A program made the position numbers and the translations under genes. The notes under the pieces are model-generated. The model worked only from the letters and a program-made list of their open reading frames with translations, had not been told where the DNA came from and did not search any database. Shown piece after piece: positions 1 to 10,848 of a DNA stretch of 64,000 bases (the first letter of the stretch is position 1; every line of letters begins with the position of its first letter). Where the stretch lies: assembly GCF_963422355.1 (NCBI RefSeq), contig NC_085094.1, forward strand, positions 90,001 through 154,000, in the 5' to 3' direction. The DNA is from Corticium candelabrum (taxonomy: Eukaryota > Porifera > Homoscleromorpha > Homosclerophorida > Plakinidae).

Positions 1-1450
1 AGATCAAAGAGGAGTCGTACGATGAACTTTAGTGGATTAGGGCATCTCCCATCAACAAACTAAAACATATCAAATTATTCTTTATAGGATTCGGAGTTTT
101 GGTGATGATGGTAGCGAGGGTTTGGAACTATTCTAGTAGCTCAGGCTTGCAACATATCTCGATGCCGTACAAATCCTCTGCTGCATGAACACATCATTCT
201 GAAAGACACTCACTTATAACAGTGATGTCTTTAGTGGTAGGGTATACAGGGATAATCTGTATGCTATCTAGCACGAGTATGAGATATTGAAATAACCGTG
301 ATTGACGTCTTCTTCCTCAACCTTGTTGATGCTCATGATACCCTTTTGAGAATCATTCTCACGATATGGTTTTGCCTTTTCTTCTTCAGCCAAGCAGCTG
401 CTCAAAAAGTGATACTTAATGGTTGAATTTGTGTTACCGTATTGTCGTAAATAAAACCTGACCGTGAATACAAGCTTATTTCGAATAAAAGCTGAAAATG
501 GAAGTCCTCGTGCTACATGCATACCTTTCGTGTTTAGAAGCTGTTCTGATGAAGACACACAGCACGCATACGAGCACAGTCACGTGCATATGCACATGTG
601 TCAGCGTCTGCTTGCAGCAGTCAATGACACTGACAATGATGACGAAAATTCCTGCTGACGCTTTCGAAACCAGGGAACGAATTTACCTTTCCCCAATCAG
701 TCTCGTGAATGCAAACAGATCAATTGAGCAATAGAATTGTGCACACATAATATCGAATGCCGGCTATTCCTTCCATCGATCTTGCTCCTATGAATTTTTC
801 TCAACTCCTGTTGGCAATACCAGCAAGGGTGGTGAACAGTAATACCGCCGGCTGGGTGTTGCCAGCCCACCAGTTGCTTCACTTTCCCTTACCCCAGATC
901 TTTTATTTTAAGATTGGCGTAGTATAGAAGTTACAAGATGTTACGTACAAACCAAGGTGGGGAAAGGTAAAATACATCTGAAACTGGCATCTTGTGGTAT
1001 ATCTTAACAAATTTTGCTTTTTCAAGTGGTTTAAGGTTGTCATGTCTATACCCTATCGTGTTCAAATGGCATTTACGCTTGTCGTGAATATCGTATTTGC
1101 CCATAATAATGCCCATACCGAAATATGCTCATGTGCAGCTGGTCAGAACTTTGTGTCCGAAAAACGCCCATGCCCATGTGTACGCCCAGAATATGCATGC
1201 ACAGAATACACAAAATGGTGTCTGCAGAACATCCATCTCTGGTGCCAGTGTTGAGTGAAAGTCCTTACCGCTAGACTCATGTCTTCATTGCAATTACTGA
1301 TACTGATGCTGTTGACGGGCTTCAGGCCGATGACTCTGGTTTAATTTGCTGACGTTGTATGGATGGATACCAGTACCTTTGATCTTGCATGCAAATGGGC
1401 ATTTGAGGCATATCTGTCTCCGAGTTTTTAGTTGATGACTGGCCAAACGG
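1..1450. other. No recognisable gene
   Basis: No protein family, RNA gene or clear repeat is recognised here. The longest open stretch is a 96-codon minus-strand frame at 268-558, which I cannot relate to a family. The block could be an upstream intron of API5, since the first visible API5 exon starts at 3994 and the HEAT-repeat N-terminus must lie further upstream. Confidence 0.4.
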
Positions 1451-2075
1451 CAGTACAGTGGAGCCTCACTATAGTGAACCTCGATATAACAAATCGTCGA
1501 TATAACGAAACTAGTCTTGGTATCCCGAACTTGTTTGTATGTGTTTCTCCATCTTGGGACCCTCGATGTAACAAACTCACTTATAATGAAAACCTTGTTA
1601 TGACGTTGCTTCTTTTCTTACACCTAAACGTAGATAATTACAGTATAATCTTGATATAGCATAGTAGGCAGTGTGACTGCACTCATTCCTGCAATTCTGT
1701 CACCTACAAAGTGTAGCCGCTGCCGAGGGTGCAGATCATAGAACGCATTTACATCATTGGGCATGATGAATTCAATTAATTTCTTGTATGGGTTGATTAG
1801 GCATTTGGCCAGACCATGCCAAGCACTTCCTCTTGTATTTTACTGCCCGACAAACACTGTCACTATCCTAACACAACATACTACAAACCACTTATTACAT
1901 GGGAGGGCGGGATTATAGGATATGATTGACTTGCGTGGCCTGGGGCTTTCCTGACCTTGGACAATGGATAACCCGGATGATTTTGCTTATAACGAAGCCT
2001 CGCTACAATGACAGCTATCCTAGAGTGCCCTGCGATTTGTTATATTGAGGTTCCACTCTTTACTGCGACCATGTA
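1451..2075. mobile_element. Pogo/Tigger-like non-autonomous DNA element
   Basis: Both ends start with CAGTA and share an imperfect inverted terminal repeat. The left end carries CCTCGATATAACAAATCG, and the reverse complement of the right end carries CCTCAATATAACAAATCG. CAGT-plus-ACCTCNATATAAC ends are typical of the pogo/Tigger superfamily. The interior has no transposase, so this is a MITE-like or deleted copy. Diverged ends suggest it is old. Confidence 0.65.
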
Positions 2076-2158
2076 AATGCCCCTGGGACCGAAATAATGC
2101 CCATACCTTAGTATTTACCCAGAAAAAGGGTTTCTTTTCTATACGCTCAGGGCATTGT

Positions 2159-2704
2159 TATCAAGTGGGAAGGTTGGGCTGAGCTACAGGCAAAGCTGGA
2201 TATCAGAGCGTAGTCACCGTTACAAATAAGGAAAACATATGCGAGCAATTTTGCAATCTTGTTGTTGAAGCAGAATTTGGATTGCGTGCAAACCAACTTG
2301 TCATCTTTCCTCAGGTTGAAAGCACCAAATATGTTACGCTTTTTACATAAAGCCAGGTTTGATCATGCAAGCACTACATATCAGCATGAAAACAGAGCGC
2401 ATACGATGATCAAGTGGTAAGCAATATTTAGGTCCACCTGATAAGCGGAAGGGCACAAATGCAGTGCAGTTGGTCCAGTCAGTCTTGCATGCGCATCCAT
2501 GCCTGTTTCATAACTCACAAGCTCATTTCTCAACATCTCGCAAGTTTTTTCTAGCATTTAATGGTAGCGAGGCTTCTAGCTTAACATGCATTGACGGAAT
2601 GTTTCTCACGTGACCATCATATGTCTTCACACTATTTGCTTTTAATATCTCAGACTCTCATATCCAGCTTTGCCTGTAGTTCAGACCAACCTTCTATCTT
2701 GATT
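2159..2704. mobile_element. MITE-like element with ~40-bp inverted ends
   Basis: The segment CTACAGGCAAAGCTGGATAT near 2178-2200 recurs in inverted orientation at about 2655-2680. The match extends outward through AAGGTTGG on both sides, giving roughly 40 bp of imperfect terminal inverted repeat around a 0.5 kb AT-rich interior without coding capacity. The superfamily is not clear because no unambiguous target duplication can be read. Confidence 0.6.
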
Positions 2705-3223
2705 GCGTAGCTATGCAAAAAAATTAAGTTTGCGTGGGCGTAGCGCTAACTGAGGGAGTGTTTCTTTAAGCATTAGCCTGAATTCCAATTCGGCTTATAC
2801 ACATATAAGCACAGGTTTTATTTGCAGCAGTACAGTAGTCATTGACTTGTCACTGTGAGGAGATACAAGTAGGTTATTTGTAATAAGCTCAAACAGGACT
2901 GCACAGTAGTTACTCTAATTTTGTAAATGTTCGGCATACATTTAATTTCGGCAATTACCATGCCCAAATTAAATATCCACTCAAATCACTCAAATTTAAT
3001 GCCCATTCAAATGTTGGATCAGTTTCCTCTGAAACGTTTAAAACAGACATTAGTAGTACTATTAGTACATGTACTGTAAGCACATTCCTAGGTTTGCCAA
3101 AAATCTAGGCAACTGTCAGCACTTTGACCAAACAAATAAAATTGTGAAATTAGTACTACATTAAATCCTCTTGCACTTTCTCTAGAAAGCAAACATTAGC
3201 TCTTCGCTATTATCTATGCCTCC

Positions 3224-3535
3224 TTAGAGACGATTGCACAGAAAGCAAATTGCAGGTGCAATCCTAGTAGAAACTGTAATGAGAGCACTTTTCTGGCCTT
3301 GCGAGTGACTGTCAAAGATCACAACTGTCGCGTTCTCGGTGACAACCACTGCCACTGATCTATCTCCCTTTGCAATGAAAACAGCAGCGGTGGTATTCGA
3401 GTACATCTGTCGCTTACTTGTCAAGAATTGAGACGCCTTGTGAGGCAGCTCTCCAGAGCGAAACTTAAGTATCATGAGACTTTGACACCTAATACCAAGA
3501 ATTCGAACTTCCACACCGCATGTCACGCTAATCAA
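3224..3535 (-). pseudogene. FDSHS-motif protease-like fragment
   Basis: A minus-strand frame of 103 residues contains AVVVTENATVVIFDSHSQG followed by a hydrophobic SALITV stretch. A short beta-strand followed by FDSHS is seen in OTU-like or tegument-like cysteine peptidase domains carried by invertebrate transposons. There is no full domain and no visible catalytic cysteine, so this would be a fragment. The assignment rests on one motif and is tentative. Confidence 0.3.
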
Positions 3536-3993
3536 AAATGGGGAGGGGTTGGCTGTGCGAGACTACTTTTTAGTACATAGTAGTAGTTTAGAACGCGCCG
3601 AATGATATGATATGCGTCTAGTACTGTATTTAGTATGTGAAGGTTCCTGACAACCACCTTACCCAAAAATTAATGTATGACGTAATAGCGGCAACCTAAT
3701 TTAGCTGAAAATTTAGACCGCCAAACATTTATGAAATGAGAGTACATGGCATGATCGAAACATGTAAGCAGCATGATTTTTTAGCTGGTGGTTCTCTGTA
3801 TGATTTGACTTTAATTAGTAGGGATGTCAGTGACAATGCCAAAGTGACAAATTAATGTAGAGTGCACTGTTTGTATGTTGTTTGAGACCAATAACCAAAA
3901 ACTGCATTTTCAATAACTGTAAATTTCTGTTGCTAGTAAGATTATGTTGGCATATTGGCTAGTCTACTAGTTTATAATTATGTGTTGTATTAG
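3536..3993. other. AT-rich intron or intergenic DNA
   Basis: No gene or repeat is recognised. The sequence runs directly into the acceptor site of the first visible API5 exon. Confidence 0.4.
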
Positions 3994-4179
3994 AGAGGAG
4001 CATCTGTGTCAGCAGCTCTTCTGTACATGTGTACCAGTGTGTTCCCAGCATTTGACAAAGTCACAGACAAAGGAGACGTTCAACTGAATCTTCTTCAACT
4101 TGTAGCTGAAATGACTGCTTGCAGGCCACCAGCAGACACTGTAGCTGTGTGTACTTCATCAGTTTATGACTTGCTGATG
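3994..4179 (+). CDS. API5: API5 exon a
   Basis: 62 codons, phase 0 at both ends. The acceptor TAG lies directly before 3994 and the donor GTAATA follows 4179. It encodes ALLYMCTSVFPAF and VQLNLLQLVAEM, matching the API5 helices before the conserved PLPP segment. The acceptor could also be 2 or 4 bases downstream. Confidence 0.85.
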
Positions 4180-4241
4180 GTAATAGTATGTTAAGGATAC
4201 TCTACGAATAAACTGTTAATGCCCATGCTTGGTTTTTGCAT

Positions 4242-4289
<48 letters not shown>

Positions 4290-6271
4290 ATGTGTGTGCA
4301 TGTGTGTTTATGTGTTTGTGTTTGTGCAGGACTTAAACTTAATTAAGTTTTAGGATAGTTGCTTGTTGGGTATTTGAGTTTGATTGTTACCCAAATGTTT
4401 GAGTTGCTAGTGAGTGTGGTGTGTGTGTGCACGCGCATGCCTGCGTGTCTGTCTGTGTCTGTCTTTGTCTGTGTGTGGTGGAATAGCTCGGTTGGTTAGA
4501 GAGTCATTCTAGTAAGTGAGTACATCCGGGACCCATCAGGGTTGCAAGTTTAAAGCAAGTGATGGCAATCTATGTCATAACTTCTTGGTCAAGAATCTCA
4601 CACAGTTGCCTCTCTTGACTCGAGTATGATGAGTACCTGGTCATTGACTGGGGATGGTCAATACAAGACCTCTGCCTTGGCAAAATAACATCATTCAGCA
4701 GACGAGTACTTGGTGTCCAGTTCCAGAGCTGTGCCATAGCCGCTGCTCCTAGATGCTCTGGGCAACCTCCAGGTTTATCAGCACTGGCCCAAAGTCTCCA
4801 AGTAGCACACCGAGACACCGTATTTGATTGCAATGGGAGCATCGTCAGAACTGTCCCGTTAGGAACAACGCAGGCGTGAAGAGTTTGACATTTGTCCATT
4901 TTGTGTATATTTGAGCAAATAGTGGATATAAATAAACCATGGATTTCTAGTTTTTCTGGGTAATTTTAGGGGTATAATTAGGGTTATTTTTACGTTTTGG
5001 TTATGGTTAGGTGTGCATGGTTTGTATTGGTGATCTATGGTTTGTACAGGCAATCCATGCATTGTGACGGGCAATCTATGGATTGTCCAAAAGAAGATAT
5101 ATATTAATTGTGTGATGTGTGTCTGGAAATTGGAATTGGGTGACAGAGGCATTTGTTTCAAGTTTGATTTTTAGGAAAAACTTGTAGGAGGATATGAACT
5201 GCAATTTGCAGATGATGATGCTTTTTGTGGCAGAGTTGAAAGTAAAAGCACAAGAAGAACTCCACTTGTTCATCAAAATCTCCTCAGCATACGGTTTGAA
5301 CGTGAGTTATGAGAAGACTAAGATAATGAGCTTTGGTCCAACCTTGTCTCTTGAAAATACTGCCGATATGATGTGTTTTGCTGGAACCATGCAACACATT
5401 GATAGATGTAAATACCTGGCTTCTACTGTGTCAGCTGATATGTCTTTAACATCTGAAATAACAGAGACATTATCCAATGCTTGCAAATGCTTTGGTGCCC
5501 TCAGGAAACCAATTTTTAATGTTCACAAATCAGTAGCCAAACTAATAATCTAATCTTTAAATTAATGCAACTGTGATTGCAACTCTTCTATATGGATCTT
5601 GCACTTGGGCAATTAGTCAATGTGAAACGTCTCATCTGATCACTTTTGTCAATCAGTGTCAAAGAATAATGACTGCCATCATTAAATGGAAACTGCATTG
5701 AGAGTGCCTCAGAACTTTTAATGGTGAGTTGTCTTCGGTGGCTAGGACATCTACAAAGGATGGATGACTGCTGCTTCCCCAAGCTGATCCTTTATGGTTG
5801 GTTGCCTACACCTAGACGACCTCTTGGTGTCAAACTTCGTTGGAAAGATAAAGTTATGCGAGAGATCTAAATGTGTTGAGTATCAATGTGAAGCCATCTG
5901 TGCTCTGAGGGAGTTTGGGCTGTTGCTATGAGTAACGTAATAGAAGAGGAAAATGCAGAAGACAGATACATGTAGTCCGTCAGGGAAACAATTCCAGCCA
6001 TGAAGGACTAAACTTTCTTTACTTTGACTATTGCGTATGACAATTCAAGACAGAGTCATGGATGGAACGCCATAATTGTGACAGAGGAAACAACCAACAA
6101 AATCAGAATGAATTAAATCAAGATTACAGTGCGTCAATTGCAAGAGATTTGTTTGGAATCTCTGACATGGAAAGACATGAATGCTGAGAGCCAGTACATA
6201 GTTGACACGTTTCCTTTGCCACTAGCCATCATCCTTTGGGATGTGCTACCGAAGACCGAAGTGTGTGTGCA

Positions 6272-6355
<84 letters not shown>

Positions 6356-9300
6356 GTATGTGTCACTCAACCACACGGATTACGAAAGCATCTCGGTTAT
6401 ACTGGTCACTTAATCGCATTCTTTGGCACCAGAGAATGATCAAACCTTCTACCAAGCTGAGCCTCTTAGTTTCTGTAATTCTTTCCTCTTTTGTATGGTC
6501 TGGAAACAGCTGTAATTCTGGAGACTCAGGCATGTCGTCTACAGAGTTTTGTAATGCGATGCCTCCGCTCCATTTTTGGGGTGCCATTATGGGACGGGAA
6601 GAGAGACACCTTAATCAGAAAGATTGCCTTCCTGCAGAGAATCTCCACTATGCTGGCCCAAAGGAGGCTTCGACTGTTGGGTCACATTTTGCACATGGAT
6701 GAGTGTTGTCTATCGAGGAAGCTGTGTGTGCCATCTCAAGAAAGTCGCTCAGTTGGAGGCCAGAGAATGCGATGAAATGACTCAGTGCTGAGAGATTTGA
6801 AGGACTGCAAACTTGAGAAGGTTTGGAGGATACATGCACAAGATCGAAATATGTGGAGGAATGAAATCTGGACCACCACACGAGAAGTTAATTTTTAAAA
6901 AAAGGGAGACCACAAGAATGAGCAGAAACGGCAACGCGAAACAAGGGAAACAACATTCAAGTTTGATATACATTGCAGTTTTGATGGTTGTGGCTTTACT
7001 GTTGTAAATCGTGCTGGCCTTGTAAACCATCAAAGGCAGAAACATAGTCAGTCTTTAACTGGCCAATGTCAGTATTACCAGTAAACTTTCCTTTAACAAG
7101 GCGTCCACAACCACGCACGTTTTTGCTGTCAGAGAATTTCCACTTCCCAGCATAGTTTGTAGTGACCTTGCAGAACCAGCGATTTAGACTAGTCCAGTCT
7201 AACGCATGTTAAAGGGCATAGTTAATCATGTGTTCTAAATTTAGTTCTTGCTGTATCACAGAAATTTTATTACAATTAATATTAACGCTGTTTCTAAAAA
7301 GAAAAACGTGCAGATTTTTGGGTGTGCAGTACTTCCTTCAGTTCGACGATATCCATCTGCATATCTGCAGGTGAACAATATTTGACTAACTAATGAAGTT
7401 AAATTAGAGGGCAAGAGAAGCTACTAAAATGCCCTGCAATAAAGTGAATGTGAGACAATCAAAGTAATGCTCGTTGTTTTGTTGATGTAAAAACAGTCCT
7501 AAAATTCCACAGCAGCGTCACTTTTTCTTTGAAAATTGCCCAGATACTGATAATCTGGGTTCTGAATACCTGACAAATTCAACTGCTACAAATGCCAATG
7601 ACAACTCATGTGTACAATTCTTGTGTACATGAAGTAGTATCTTGTTTTAAAGTATTTCTTAAATACATTTTAATCTTTTCAGGGCGCTGAAAGATCTCTT
7701 GATAATAGCATTGGAAGACGGCATTACTAAAATACTCTGTAGTACTGTTACAACTTTGGATAACAAACCCCTTTCATGTGAAATCAATTTCAGAATGTAG
7801 TCCTTGATATCAGAAACTGTGACGCTCGTAGTAGTCTTATGATGCACGTTGCTATGCAGGGTCTGAAGGTGTACTTTGAGCTGTGACTCATCTAGATCAT
7901 CCTGATAGAAAGATGTAATAAACTGCAGAGATTCTCCATAGTTTTTCCTTTGACAGCACTAATTAGAAGGTTTTCCAAGTTACGATACGTAATAAAGCCT
8001 GGCTGCTGAGAAATGGAATTGGCAATCAGACGTAGCTAGAGCTTCATAGTATTGCAAACGATGGTACAGTTTGCAAGAATCAATATATTCAGGCTAAGCA
8101 TTGCCCCCATCAAAGACGATGTGGCACCTTCTTTTCCTGAGTAAGACAGGCTCATCAACACCTAGGTCATTCTCATCTTGAGAATTTTTCCAGAAGTTAT
8201 CAAAATGACTGTCATTTCATTTTGAACGCAATGTTGCAACTGTCAGTGAAGACATTTGTTGGCCTTCAGATGCTGACAACTTTGGAGACTGTACCTTTTT
8301 GCTCATGTTATCACTGTGTTGCAAAATTAGCTGCCGTAGAGCCACACCAAACAAGTACTTGAACATCTTACAACAGCACTGAACTCCAGTGATTCGCCCC
8401 TTGACTGCAAGATGAGTCACTTGATCTCTAGAAATATTCTGAAGTTGTTTAGAAATGCAATAGTTATCAATGACTGACTTCAGAGTATTTGCTCTCAGTT
8501 CCATCTAGTTGGGCATGGTAATCTGAAACCAGGGGTATGTGGAACAAAGCTTTCCTTCTACTTTTCAAGAGTACTACTTCGTTTGGGAGTGTACTTCTCA
8601 TAGGTGGTATCCAAAGCATCCTTCATCAACTTGCACTGTTTGATTGACTCTCCAGCTGCTAGGTTCAAATCACGCCCATAACAATGGGTGAAAAGCTCGA
8701 GGCTCTTTATTAGACAAGACTTCAGCAACACCATTTCTCGTAATGGCCATGTTAGCAGTGCCATCATAACACTGACCTTGACACTGCCCTAGTGACAATT
8801 AAGTTCAGACGAAGCGGGATGTCTTTCACAATGCACGCAATAGTACAGGCAGAAATGTCATCTATTCGATACAGGCCAACCATGTCTTCCTGTGGTTGAA
8901 GCTGGTCATCAATTCATTGAATACAGACTGCCAGTTGCTCCTTGTTTGATTTATCTGTGCATTCATGGCACATTATAGAATATAGTTTAGATTTCTGAAT
9001 TCTCGAAGCAATTTCTCAAAGAACAGACACCTCCATCAGAAACATCGCCCACCTGCTGAGAATCTCCACTATGCTGACTCAAAGGCGTCTTTGACTATTG
9101 TGTCACTCACGTCTTGCACATGGATGAGTATCGTCTACCGAGGGAGCTATTGGCGTGCGCTATCGCAAGGAAGACGCTCAGTTGGAGGCCAGAGAAAGCG
9201 TTGCTATAGTGTTAAGAGATTTGAGGGATTGCAAAGTTGAGAGGGTTTGGAAGATACAACCACGAGTTCGAAATGGGTATAGTAATAATATCTGGACCAC

Positions 9301-9631
9301 CACACATGAAGTGAATTTCAAGAAAGAAGAAAAATTGGAAGACCGCAACGATGAGCAGAGAAACGGCGATGCAAAACAAGGCAAACAACATCCAAGATTG
9401 ATACTGCAGTTTTGATGGTTGTGGCTTCACTGCTGTAAATCATGCTGGCCTTGTAAATCATCAAAGGCAGAAACATGGTCAGTTTTTAACTGGCCGATGT
9501 CACTATTACCATCAAACTTTCTTTCCACAAGGCCTCCACAACCACAAGCATTTTTGCTGTCAGAGAGTTTCGACTTCCCATCATAGTCTGTAGTGACTTT
9601 GGCTTGCACCATTCTTTATTGAAATGAAGGA

Positions 9632-9719
<88 letters not shown>

Positions 9720-10536
9720 ATGTGCACGCTGCACGCACACATGTTTCTATCTTTAGTATGATATCATTTATTAGAGAATTGTGAAGTTTATCCTGTGACA
9801 CTTTTTTCTATGGTGTCAGTGATTAGGTTTTAATAGAGAAACTGACAGTTCTAGTAAATGCGAAATCTATTTCTGCCTAGCTGAGAAACTACCTGCACAC
9901 CTACCAATCAACATGTTTGGTTCTCAATCTCATTCTATGCCAGACAGTTGTACTTCTTCCAGCCAACTTGCATTGGATTTTAAGAGTGGAAAATGGAACA
10001 TCTAATAGCTGTCAGCTGGTTCACTCAATCATTGTCACTGCTACTGGCCCTGTAAGACAGCCTTTCTTTACAGCAGGATCTGTTCTAGGAAACTACAGTA
10101 AATGCCAGGACAGCTCCAGTTGAACGATAGGAAAATTACTTGCAGTTGGTGCAGCTTATTTGTTGTCACCTTCTGATGGTACAGAAAGGGAGGGTGATCA
10201 ACATACCTCACTGACCTAAATCGAAGAGGAAACCTACTTTCCTAGCATCGCTTCTTTCAAAATAAAATCTGCAACCGTTTGTTATAAATGTCTGTGTATA
10301 GCATTATGAATGCCACACAATAGACTTATTTGATACCTACAATTCTTAGTACTAATTGGCAAACATTGTTACAATGCTTAGCAGGTGTTTGCCACATATA
10401 AGGTGAATATGAAGTTGTTGCTAGACAAGGTGGGGTGCTACGAATATACTTGCCACATTGGGCAAGCATGAGATAGCTGACACTTTTTCCACTAATATTT
10501 CATTTGCCGGAAGCAAGCAGAAAGGTGTCAAATTTA

Positions 10537-10602
<66 letters not shown>

Positions 10603-10753
10603 ACATACGCACCAAAGTCAGTGCCCTTTGATGCTCTGGCCATGCATCAAGGGTTCGTCAGCGTGGCCTAAAACTCCGAGTAGTGCTGGGGTTCCTTGCT
10701 ATCTTCGGAACTTTCTAAAGGGCCTATCCATTTGTTCATGTGTGTGTGTGTGT

Positions 10754-10810
<57 letters not shown>

Positions 10811-10811
10811 T

Positions 10812-10848
<37 letters not shown>

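Noticed and set aside
3224..3535. Herpesvirus-derived tegument gene
   Set aside because: The FDSHS resemblance is to a domain also carried by invertebrate transposons. No viral neighbours or further domains are present.
6129..6702. Long frames rich in VCVC or THTH across (TG)n tracts (also at 9.6, 10.5-10.9, 23.5 and 56.6 kb)
   Set aside because: They are direct translations of dinucleotide microsatellites with no flanking domain.
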